Origin: Bacteroidetes bacterium UBA5697
GTDB lineage: Bacteria; Bacteroidota; Bacteroidia; B-17B0; Aurantibacillaceae
Assembly: GCA_002420145.1 (NCBI GenBank)
Contig: DIHL01000021.1
Coordinates: 1 to 5,383, forward strand
Length of the DNA stretch: 5,383 bases
Reading direction: 5' to 3'
In this document: positions 1 through 5,383 of the stretch, piece after piece
How positions within the stretch are numbered: position 1 is the first letter of the stretch
How the letters are laid out: each line of letters begins with the position of its first letter
The notes under the pieces: generated by a model
Told to the model about the DNA's origin: nothing
Databases searched by the model: none
What the model saw: the letters and a program-made list of their open reading frames with translations, nothing else
Program-made: the position numbers and the translations under genes

Positions 1-890
1 GGTATTGCTTCATTATATTGATTCGTTAAATAGATCGAAATATTATTATTATTAATGTTTTTCTGCTTTATAAATTGAATATCTATAGAAGTATTTAATT
101 CTTCCTTTGAAATTATAATTTCTTGTAAAGACCATGTTCCTTCAGTTTTAGAAATCTTTATTTCTCCTTTTTTGGCTATACTTAAAATTCTTATTATTCC
201 ATCGTCGTCAAAATCAAAAACATTAATTTTCATTTTTATAACATTGTTCGGTACAAATGGATATAAATGACAAACCGAGTTTTTTACATTTGGTATGCGG
301 GTCGTATATTCATAACAGAATGAATTTCCACCATCAACCGGAATGTTTTCAGAATTTGATTTAGATAAGAATAATTTGTACATATTGCCATCATCACCAT
401 CAAGACCTTCAATTAAAACTTTAAATACATAACCTCCATTTTCTTTTTGTAATTCTCCTTCAGAAGGATTTAAAGGGCCGATTGTATACCAATTATTATC
501 ATATTCATCATTAACGCTAAATGTTTTTGCCGAAATTAGGGTACCACTTTTATAATTACCTTTTGGATCCACTAATTGTGCGTCTTTGTTTGAATGTGCT
601 CCTTTTCCACCATAAACTGAAAATTTAGTTTTAGAGTTAAATACATTTGAACTTTCATCATTTTTCCCACCAAGATCTGGATCAAAAACTCTAATAAATA
701 TGGGGTCCTTATTTGTTTCTGGAACAACAAAAAATATGATTTGTATAAAATCATCGTCTCCCCATGTTTTTTTTGAATCTTTAGAAAAAGTCCCGAGATA
801 TGAAAATTTTTCATCGGGTGACGGAACTGCCTGCGAAAACAACTGATTTGTGGAGAAAAATAATAAAAATATGTATAGTGTTTTTTTCAT
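1..890 (-). CDS. Exported envelope protein of unclear function, last gene of the operon (3' end missing)
   Basis: An open frame runs from ATG at 890-888 to the left edge without a stop, giving 296 codons. Residues 1-20 form a signal peptide with a hydrophobic core (YIFLLFF) ending in LFSQ, so cleavage is likely before Gln20; there is no lipobox cysteine. The mature part looks like a beta-rich extracytoplasmic protein. It has acidic, glycine-rich stretches, notably VFDPDLGGKNDE at 68-79, EGLDGDDGN at 161-169 and VFDFDDDG at 224-231, which could bind calcium but match no canonical motif I can name. Cysteines are at 192 and 207. The start codon overlaps the stop of the PD40-PKD gene (ATGA), supporting this start and co-transcription. 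I do not recognise a named domain. From memory, similar N-terminal regions occur in Bacteroidota proteins annotated as OmpA family next to PorP/SprF genes, so the missing C-terminus may hold an OmpA domain; this cannot be seen here. The gene call is firm, the function is not. Confidence 0.88.
   Translation of the reverse strand, partial: MKKTLYIFLLFFSTNQLFSQAVPSPDEKFSYLGTFSKDSKKTWGDDDFIQIIFFVVPETNKDPIFIRVFDPDLGGKNDESSNVFNSKTKFSVYGGKGAHSNKDAQLVDPKGNYKSGTLISAKTFSVNDEYDNNWYTIGPLNPSEGELQKENGGYVFKVLIEGLDGDDGNMYKLFLSKSNSENIPVDGGNSFCYEYTTRIPNVKNSVCHLYPFVPNNVIKMKINVFDFDDDGIIRILSIAKKGEIKISKTEGTWSLQEIIISKEELNTSIDIQFIKQKNINNNNISIYLTNQYNEAI
887..890 (-). other. ATGA stop-start overlap, PD40-PKD gene to left-edge gene
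   Basis: The ATG of the left-edge gene (890-888) overlaps the TGA stop (889-887) of the PD40-PKD gene. The upstream bases are AT-rich without a Shine-Dalgarno motif. The same arrangement is seen at the first junction of this operon and indicates coupled expression. Confidence 0.85.
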
Positions 891-2380
891 TTGTATAATT
901 TAGAAGTTGATTTCGAGTTAATTAACGGTATAACTAATTTTGTGGTAGGCGATAATGTGTATTTATTTAATACGACGATTTTTTTATATACTCCAAAAGT
1001 CTTTTTTTTGGACTCAAGTTGTCCTTCGGAAATTAACTTAACAATAACTTCCCCTGGTTTCAAAAATATATAGTTGATATGATTTCCCTCGTAAAATTTC
1101 CCATCATTAAAATCCCAATAATATTTTTCAATTGTATAACCTTCAATATTTGAATAATCAGAATTTAATTTTACAGTATCCCCAACTTGGACAGTATCAT
1201 AAGAGGAAATATATAATTGTCTTTCGTTTTTTATCTCTAATTCATAAGATAATGCATTTTCAAAGATTTCGCCACTGTTTTTCTCTAACACGTTTAATTC
1301 AATATGATAATTTCCTTCGCCTTCAAAACAATGATTTGTTGAAATTCCTTTTGATTTATAACCATCTCCAAAACTCCACTCATAATCCATATTTAGTGTA
1401 TCTTTATTTTCATATGTAGTTTGCTCCTTAAATACATAGCAGTAAGTGTTGATAGTTTGCTCAACAGCAATGTTAAAATTAGGTTTTGAAACTTTGTGGA
1501 AATAAAAAATATCGTCATTTTTCATTCGATTTGATGAAAGATACCCTGAATTATCACTTGAAAAATATACACTAAAATCATCTTTTTGAGAATTTAATTC
1601 AGGGAATTTATTTAGCATCATACTATCTAAACGTAAATCCACACTATAGATGTCTAAGCCATCTAATCCTCCATCTCTATCAGAACTAAAATATAATTGA
1701 TCGTTATAAATTGTTGGAAATCCTTCATTAAAGTTTGAATTAATTGGAGTTTGACATTTTTTTGGTGATGACCAAACACTGTCGGTTAATACACTCATAT
1801 ATATATCTGATCCATTAATATCTGATTTCCTTAATAATGTAAAAAATAAAATTGAATCTTTGTAAATTGCAGGATGTGAGACAGAAATTGAATCATTTAG
1901 TTGAAGGTTTAATTCAACAGGCTTTGTATTTGAACTATCTTCAATTGAATTTAAATAGTATATTCTTGAAGGGATCTGTTTTGAATTTAATTTATTTAAA
2001 ACTTTTCGATTTGAAGAATAATATGCTCCTGTTTTTGAAAAACAAATGGAGCCTTCATTGAGTTCAGTATTAACTTTGTTAATAGAAATGACCTCAGTAA
2101 GATTTATTGAATCTTTTAATTTTGCTCTAAAAATATTGGTTGGATTTCCATAGTCATCATTCCATGTTAATTTTCCAATTTTCAATGGTTTGTCAGAAGT
2201 AAAATACATGAATCCTTCTTTCACAAAAGGGGCATAGTTATTATCCTTTATACTTATATTTAATTTTTTGATTACTGTTGTATCTTTTTTTCCAATTGAT
2301 ATCTGGGCAACAATTATTGAATCATTGAACTTAAAAAATATAAGTAGTAATAAAAATATGTTGCTAGAAATATAGTGCAC
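887..2380 (-). CDS. Exported PD40 (TolB-like propeller) protein with two C-terminal PKD domains
   Basis: This is a complete 497-residue protein. Start is GTG at 2380-2378: an in-frame stop lies 9 bases upstream and this is the only common start codon that keeps the signal peptide (hydrophobic IFLLLLIFF at 8-16, likely cut after VA at 24-25; no lipobox). Residues about 45-300 carry repeated PD40 motifs of a WD40/TolB-like propeller: APFVKEGFMYFTSDKP (50-65), EGSICFSKTGAYYSSNR (109-125), HPAIYKDSILFFT (169-181), EGFPTIYNDQLYFSSDRDGG (219-238) and DDFSVYFSSDNSGYLSSNR (267-285). Two PKD-type domains follow, with WSFGDG at 335-340 and WDFNDG at 422-427. The protein ends soon after the second, with no OmpA domain. 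In T9SS loci, PD40 proteins such as PorW/PorE-type factors are periplasmic or outer-membrane linked; this architecture differs from PorE, which ends in OmpA. It overlaps the PorP/SprF gene by 17 bases and the next gene by 4. A role assisting export or anchoring of the adhesin is inferred. Confidence 0.93.
   Translation of the reverse strand: MHYISSNIFLLLLIFFKFNDSIIVAQISIGKKDTTVIKKLNISIKDNNYAPFVKEGFMYFTSDKPLKIGKLTWNDDYGNPTNIFRAKLKDSINLTEVISINKVNTELNEGSICFSKTGAYYSSNRKVLNKLNSKQIPSRIYYLNSIEDSSNTKPVELNLQLNDSISVSHPAIYKDSILFFTLLRKSDINGSDIYMSVLTDSVWSSPKKCQTPINSNFNEGFPTIYNDQLYFSSDRDGGLDGLDIYSVDLRLDSMMLNKFPELNSQKDDFSVYFSSDNSGYLSSNRMKNDDIFYFHKVSKPNFNIAVEQTINTYCYVFKEQTTYENKDTLNMDYEWSFGDGYKSKGISTNHCFEGEGNYHIELNVLEKNSGEIFENALSYELEIKNERQLYISSYDTVQVGDTVKLNSDYSNIEGYTIEKYYWDFNDGKFYEGNHINYIFLKPGEVIVKLISEGQLESKKKTFGVYKKIVVLNKYTLSPTTKLVIPLINSKSTSKLYK
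2364..2380 (-). other. 17-base gene overlap with GTG start, PorP/SprF to PD40-PKD gene
   Basis: The PD40-PKD gene begins at GTG 2380-2378 inside the last codons of the PorP/SprF gene, which stops with TAG at 2366-2364. The frame upstream of the GTG is closed by TGA at 2392-2390, and no ATG, GTG or TTG follows before the signal peptide is lost, so the GTG is the only reasonable common start. No clear Shine-Dalgarno motif is seen; translational coupling is likely. Confidence 0.75.
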
Positions 2381-3269
2381 GTGGGTTATTCATTTTTAAT
2401 TTTTTGCCAAATAAATATCTAATCGATAGTTCGTGCGATCCATTTTGATATTTAGAAAGTGATGTTGTTGAATAATCGTAACAATACCCTATTTTAAATT
2501 GATCGGTTAAAAGGATTTCAAACATTGCAACAATTGCGCTTTTAGGTCTGAATGATCCGCCTATTCCAAATTTTGAATTAATGTAATACATTAAATTTAA
2601 ATCATAGGTTATTCTCGTTGCCTCTATTCTTCTAATCATAAATGAGGGTTTAAATAGGTCCTTACTTTGACGAATTTTAAACATATACCCTGCATTAAAG
2701 TATAACGGAACTGAGTTGAAATCCAATCCATTTATATTATAAAGATTTGGCATTGAAATCCCACAAAATAGTTTTTCGTTATGCAAATACATGCCTGCTC
2801 CTGCTGTAAAACCAGTTTTTTTGTTTTGATTTTGCTCAACTACTTGATCAATTTCATTCACTCTATTTAATCCGTTCAAATTTGTGTTCATCATTTGAAT
2901 TCCAGCTTGTAATCCAAATGCTAATCTGAATTTTTTAAATTTGATTCTATATGCATAATTTATAAGGAAGTTTTGATTCAAAGTGTTTCCTATTCTATCG
3001 TCAGAAACAAGTAATCCAACATTTACACTAGGCCGCTTTATCATAGAATTAATTGTTAGCAAATTAGTTAGTGGACTTCCTGAAAAACCCGCCCACTGTT
3101 TTCTAGAATAAATATTAATATCAAGGGCCTCATCTTTTCCGATAGCCGCTGGATTAATGGCAGAAGCATTTAATTGGTAATTACTCCAAACATTTTGATG
3201 TTGAGAAAACACTTTTCCTCCTATGATGAAAAGCATTACTATTAAATTATATTTTATAATCAGTTTCAT
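2364..3269 (-). CDS. PorP/SprF-family type IX secretion outer-membrane protein
   Basis: This is a complete 301-residue protein, close to the usual length of about 300 for the family. Residues 1-23 are a signal peptide (core LIVMLFIIGG, end FSQ). The mature N-terminus has the family hallmarks: QNVWSNYQLNASAINPAAIG at 25-44, where INPA(A/Y)xG is typical, then RKQWAGFSGSPLTNLLTI at 56-73. The remainder alternates beta-strands and turns as expected for an outer-membrane barrel, including GSHELSIRYLFG at 277-288, and it ends in NPRALYF, resembling the NPRYF end common in the family. The known relative SprF is needed for secretion of the adhesin SprB in Flavobacterium, and PorP is part of T9SS in Porphyromonas. 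Such genes often sit directly after a gene with a type B sorting domain, as here, so this copy is probably the dedicated partner of the upstream repetitive protein, helping it cross or stay on the outer membrane. I leave the symbol blank because paralogues are many. Confidence 0.95.
   Translation of the reverse strand: MKLIIKYNLIVMLFIIGGKVFSQHQNVWSNYQLNASAINPAAIGKDEALDINIYSRKQWAGFSGSPLTNLLTINSMIKRPSVNVGLLVSDDRIGNTLNQNFLINYAYRIKFKKFRLAFGLQAGIQMMNTNLNGLNRVNEIDQVVEQNQNKKTGFTAGAGMYLHNEKLFCGISMPNLYNINGLDFNSVPLYFNAGYMFKIRQSKDLFKPSFMIRRIEATRITYDLNLMYYINSKFGIGGSFRPKSAIVAMFEILLTDQFKIGYCYDYSTTSLSKYQNGSHELSIRYLFGKKLKMNNPRALYF
3266..3269 (-). other. ATGA stop-start overlap, adhesin to PorP/SprF gene
   Basis: On the minus strand the PorP/SprF start ATG (3269-3267) shares bases with the TGA stop (3268-3266) of the adhesin gene. 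No Shine-Dalgarno-like GGAGG precedes it; the upstream bases are A-rich (AAACGAAA). This supports translational coupling, so the adhesin and its partner would be made from one message. Confidence 0.85.
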
Positions 3270-5383
3270 TTTCGTTTAATCACCAAATAGCCCGTGTAAG
3301 TTTTTTCGTTTGGAATATTTAAAATCACAAAATAGGTATCATCCACTAATTCTTTATCATCTGCTGTTTTTCCTGAAAATTCATTTTTATATTCTTCATT
3401 GCCGTAAACTAAATTTCCCCATCTATCAAAAATTTCCAACTTCACATGCGGTGTCTTTTCAATGGTATTAATAAATAGAAAATCATTATTTCCATCTCCG
3501 TTTGGTGTTATTAATTGCGGAATAAGAATCCCATCTCTGTATATCATTATAGTATCGGTCGACGAAGGACATACGCCATTTTCAATTGTCCAAACTAACA
3601 TATTCGCTCCTAATTGTGCGTTGACAAAATTTGTATAGGGCTGATTATTATTTTCTATTATCCCTCCACCTTCTATAATAGACCAACTTCCAGTTCCTAT
3701 TATTGGCTGATTGGCATTTAGTTCAATTATTTGCAAACCAGTTTTAATATCAGTGCCTGCATCAGCCAATGTGGGCAAAGCGTCGACCGAAACGGTAACG
3801 CTTATTGTGTTTGAACATCCATTAACATCAAATCCGGAAACTGTATAAACTGCAGTTGATGAAGGCGTTATTAAAGCACTTCCGCTTGAATAGGTGTATG
3901 TTAAAGCGCCAGATGGATTAAAAGAATAACTTGATCCTATACATATTGTCGCGTTGTTTATGGCAATAATCGGATTGGCATTCACCAATAAACTTACCGT
4001 CTCTGTTCCAATACAATTATTTAAATCTTCGCCAACAACCGTATATGTTCCAGTTGTTGAAACAATATAATCAATAGACGTTGGACCACCTGTCCAAGTA
4101 TAAGTACTGGCGCCACCTGCGGTTAAGGTTGCTGTTGCTCCAGAACAAATAGCACTTGAACTTGATACAGCTGTTACTGTTGGATTAGCATTCACTAATA
4201 AACTAACCGTTTCTGTTCCAATACAATTATTTAAATCTTCGCCAACAACCGTATATGTATCAGTTGATGAAACAATATAATCAATAGACGTTGGACCACC
4301 TGTCCAAGTATAAGTACTGGCGCCACCCGCGGTTAAGGTAGCTGTTGCTCCCGCGCAAATAGCGCTCGAACTAGAGACAGCTGTTACTGTTGGATTAGCA
4401 TTCACTAATAAACTAACCGTTTCTGTTCCTATACAATTATTTAAATCCTCGCCAATAACCGTATATGTTCCAGTTGTTGAAACAATATAATCAATAGACG
4501 TTGGACCTGCAGTCCAAGTATAAGTATTGGCGCCACCCGCGGTTAAGGTAGCTGTTGCTCCCGCGCAAATAGCGCTCGAACTAGAGACAGCTGTTACTGT
4601 TGGATTAGCATTCACTAATAAACTAACCGTTTCTGTTCCAATACAATTATTTAAATCCTCGCCAATAACCGTATATGTTCCAGTTGTTGAAACAATATAA
4701 TCAATAGACGTTGGACCTGCAGTCCAAGTATAAGTATTGGCACCACCTGCGGTTAAAGTAGCTGTTGCTCCAGCACAAATAGCACTTGAGCTAGATACGG
4801 CTGTTACGGTTGGATTAGCATTCACTAATACACTCACGGTTTCTGTTCCAATACAATTAGTTAAATCCTCGCCAACAACCGTATATGTTCCAGTTGTTGA
4901 AACAATATAATCAATAGCGGTTGGACCTGCAGTCCAAGTATAAGTATTGGCACCACCTGCGGTTAAAGTAGCTGTTGTTCCAGAACAAATTGCACTTGAA
5001 TTAGAGACAGCTGTTATTGTTGGATTGGCATGCACTAACAAACTAACCGTTTCTGTTCCAATACAATTATTTAAATCTTCGCCAATAACCGTATATGTTC
5101 CAGTTGTTGAAACAATATAATCAATAGCCGTTGGACCACCTGTCCAAGTATAAGTATTTGCCCCACCTGCGGTTAATGTTGCTGTAGCACCCGAACAAAT
5201 AGCACTTGAGCTAGATACTGCTGTAACTGTTGGATTAGCATTCACTAATACACTAACGGTGTTTGTATTAACACAACCACTAGCGTTAGTTCCTGTTACT
5301 GTATAAGTTCCTGTTGTATTGACTGTATAAGTTGAAGTTGATGGCCCTGCTGTCCAAGTATAAGTATTAGCACCACCTGCTGT
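3266..5383 (-). CDS. Large repetitive T9SS-secreted adhesin-like protein with type B sorting domain (5' end missing)
   Basis: The frame is open from the right edge to TGA at 3268-3266, giving 705 visible residues. The GTG at 5245 is an internal valine of the repeat, not the start, because the repeat pattern continues upstream of it. Visible layout: residues 1-47, end of a repeat; 48-467, six 70-residue repeats; 468-533, a diverged 66-residue repeat; 534-617, an Ig/PKD-like domain with GTGSWSIIEGGG and NMLVWTIENGVCP; 618-705, the gliding-motility-associated C-terminal domain with TPNGDGNND (626-634), IFDRWGNLVY (651-660) and YTGYLVIKR (696-704). That domain is the type B T9SS sorting signal, so the protein should be exported to the surface or medium. 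Each 70-residue unit resembles the Ig/PKD-like repeats of Bacteroidota surface proteins and has two cysteines, in AIC and NNCIG. An adhesin or structural surface role like SprB is likely, though no ligand-binding or enzyme domain is visible. The next gene, a PorP/SprF partner, overlaps by 4 bases. Confidence 0.95.
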   Translation of the reverse strand, partial: TAGGANTYTWTAGPSTSTYTVNTTGTYTVTGTNASGCVNTNTVSVLVNANPTVTAVSSSSAICSGATATLTAGGANTYTWTGGPTAIDYIVSTTGTYTVIGEDLNNCIGTETVSLLVHANPTITAVSNSSAICSGTTATLTAGGANTYTWTAGPTAIDYIVSTTGTYTVVGEDLTNCIGTETVSVLVNANPTVTAVSSSSAICAGATATLTAGGANTYTWTAGPTSIDYIVSTTGTYTVIGEDLNNCIGTETVSLLVNANPTVTAVSSSSAICAGATATLTAGGANTYTWTAGPTSIDYIVSTTGTYTVIGEDLNNCIGTETVSLLVNANPTVTAVSSSSAICAGATATLTAGGASTYTWTGGPTSIDYIVSSTDTYTVVGEDLNNCIGTETVSLLVNANPTVTAVSSSSAICSGATATLTAGGASTYTWTGGPTSIDYIVSTTGTYTVVGEDLNNCIGTETVSLLVNANPIIAINNATICIGSSYSFNPSGALTYTYSSGSALITPSSTAVYTVSGFDVNGCSNTISVTVSVDALPTLADAGTDIKTGLQIIELNANQPIIGTGSWSIIEGGGIIENNNQPYTNFVNAQLGANMLVWTIENGVCPSSTDTIMIYRDGILIPQLITPNGDGNNDFLFINTIEKTPHVKLEIFDRWGNLVYGNEEYKNEFSGKTADDKELVDDTYFVILNIPNEKTYTGYLVIKRK
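3269..3532 (-). other. Gliding-motility-associated C-terminal domain (T9SS type B sorting signal)
   Basis: This region encodes the last 88 residues of the adhesin-like protein. The conserved elements appear in order: TPNGDGNND near the start, IFDRWGNLVY in the middle, TYFVILNI, and YTGYLVIKR at the end. This matches the CHU_C-type domain (TIGR04131/PF13585 as I know it), which directs proteins through T9SS. Type B substrates characteristically depend on a PorP/SprF-family partner, and one is encoded immediately downstream. Confidence 0.95.
3533..3784 (-). other. Ig/PKD-like domain between repeat array and sorting domain
   Basis: This encodes 84 residues starting DALPTLADAGTD and ending STDTIMIYRD. 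The pattern of ADAGTD, then IGTGSWSIIEGGG, then LGANMLVWTIENGVCPSS is a widespread Bacteroidota Ig-like module that often directly precedes the gliding-motility-associated C-terminal domain. It has a single cysteine. It is distinct from the 70-residue repeats and probably acts as a spacer or structural module. Assignment is from sequence pattern only. Confidence 0.75.
3785..3982 (-). repeat. Diverged last unit of the repeat array
   Basis: These 198 bp encode 66 residues that begin NANPI, keep both cysteines (TICIG and NGCSN) and the VYTVSGFD strand, and end ISVTVSV. They align with the 70-residue repeats but are four residues shorter and diverged throughout, so the unit has not been homogenised with the array. 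It forms the membrane- or sorting-domain-proximal boundary module. Confidence 0.85.
3983..5242 (-). repeat. Tandem array of six 210-bp coding repeats (70 residues each)
   Basis: Six in-phase units of exactly 210 bp occupy 5242-5033, 5032-4823, 4822-4613, 4612-4403, 4402-4193 and 4192-3983. Each starts with (N/H)ANPT and ends with TETVS(L/V)LV. Core motifs are SSAIC(S/A)G, ATLTAGGA(N/S)TYTWT, a conserved DYIVS, TYTV(I/V)GEDL and NCIGTET. Variation is limited to a few residues (S/A after AIC, G/A after TWT, A/S before IDY, I/V before GED). Units three and four are identical in protein but differ at 12 synonymous sites. The array continues rightward as a more diverged unit (5383-5243, with STSTYTV and TNASGC) and leftward as a diverged 66-residue unit (3982-3785, with ATICIGSSYSFNPSG). 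The units are probably beta-sandwich Ig/PKD-like modules forming a stalk. Confidence 0.97.

Noticed and set aside
572..814. Minus-strand open frame of 80 codons
   Set aside because: It lies in another frame inside the left-edge gene, which has a signal peptide, an ATGA junction and an uninterrupted 296-codon frame. It has no protein-like features of its own.
891..1073. Plus-strand open frame of 60 codons
   Set aside because: It is antisense to the end of the PD40-PKD gene and has no recognisable domain or upstream signal. Chance open frame.
1132..1419. Plus-strand open frame of 95 codons
   Set aside because: It is antisense to the two PKD domains. Its composition reflects the reverse strand of the real gene and it shows no domain.
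1852..2061. Plus-strand open frame of 69 codons
   Set aside because: It is antisense to the PD40 propeller region; its leucine/asparagine-rich composition is typical of a shadow frame.
3983..5242. Possible CRISPR or non-coding satellite array
   Set aside because: The period is 210 bp with no alternating unique spacers, the units stay in frame, and differences are mostly silent or conservative. This is a coding repeat.
5243..5245. GTG as possible start of the adhesin gene
   Set aside because: It encodes the last valine of a repeat (position 70), and the frame and repeat pattern continue upstream to the right edge.
1..5383. Promoter, terminator, RNA gene or insertion sequence within the window
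   Set aside because: There is no intergenic space because all gene junctions overlap, and no tRNA-like fold, inverted-repeat ends or transposase was seen.

Overview
The window looks like an AT-rich chromosome segment of a Bacteroidota bacterium, probably from the Flavobacteriia/Cytophagia side of the phylum. The lineage is inferred from gene content: a type B type IX secretion (T9SS) sorting domain of the gliding-motility-associated C-terminal kind, a PorP/SprF-family outer-membrane protein, a PD40/PKD protein, and signal peptides ending in the FSQ style common in this phylum. No rRNA or other marker is present to give a genus.

All four genes lie on the minus strand and read from right to left. 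(1) At 5383-3266 is the C-terminal 705 residues of a large repetitive secreted protein whose start lies beyond the right edge. It holds part of one 70-residue Ig/PKD-like repeat, six nearly identical 70-residue repeats, one diverged repeat, an 84-residue Ig-like domain and the type B sorting domain. (2) At 3269-2364 is a complete 301-residue PorP/SprF-family protein. (3) At 2380-887 is a complete 497-residue exported protein with a PD40 (TolB-like) propeller followed by two PKD domains, and no OmpA domain. (4) At 890-1 are the first 296 codons of another exported protein, running off the left edge.

The genes are packed without gaps. Genes 1/2 and 3/4 share ATGA stop-start overlaps of 4 bases, and genes 2/3 overlap by 17 bases with a GTG start. 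This is strong evidence for one polycistronic, probably translationally coupled unit. Its promoter must lie right of the window and its terminator left of it. No intergenic stretch, RNA gene, CRISPR array, insertion sequence or plus-strand gene was found.

The likely joint role is that the repetitive protein is a T9SS-exported surface or extracellular adhesin-like protein, the PorP/SprF protein its dedicated outer-membrane partner (as SprF is for SprB), and the PD40-PKD protein and the left-edge protein periplasmic or cell-envelope accessory parts. The general type of locus is known. The less ordinary points are the tight four-gene arrangement, the PD40 protein without an OmpA peptidoglycan-binding end, the poorly understood left-edge protein, and a mosaic pattern of synonymous variation in the 210-bp repeats that suggests recent recombination between units.
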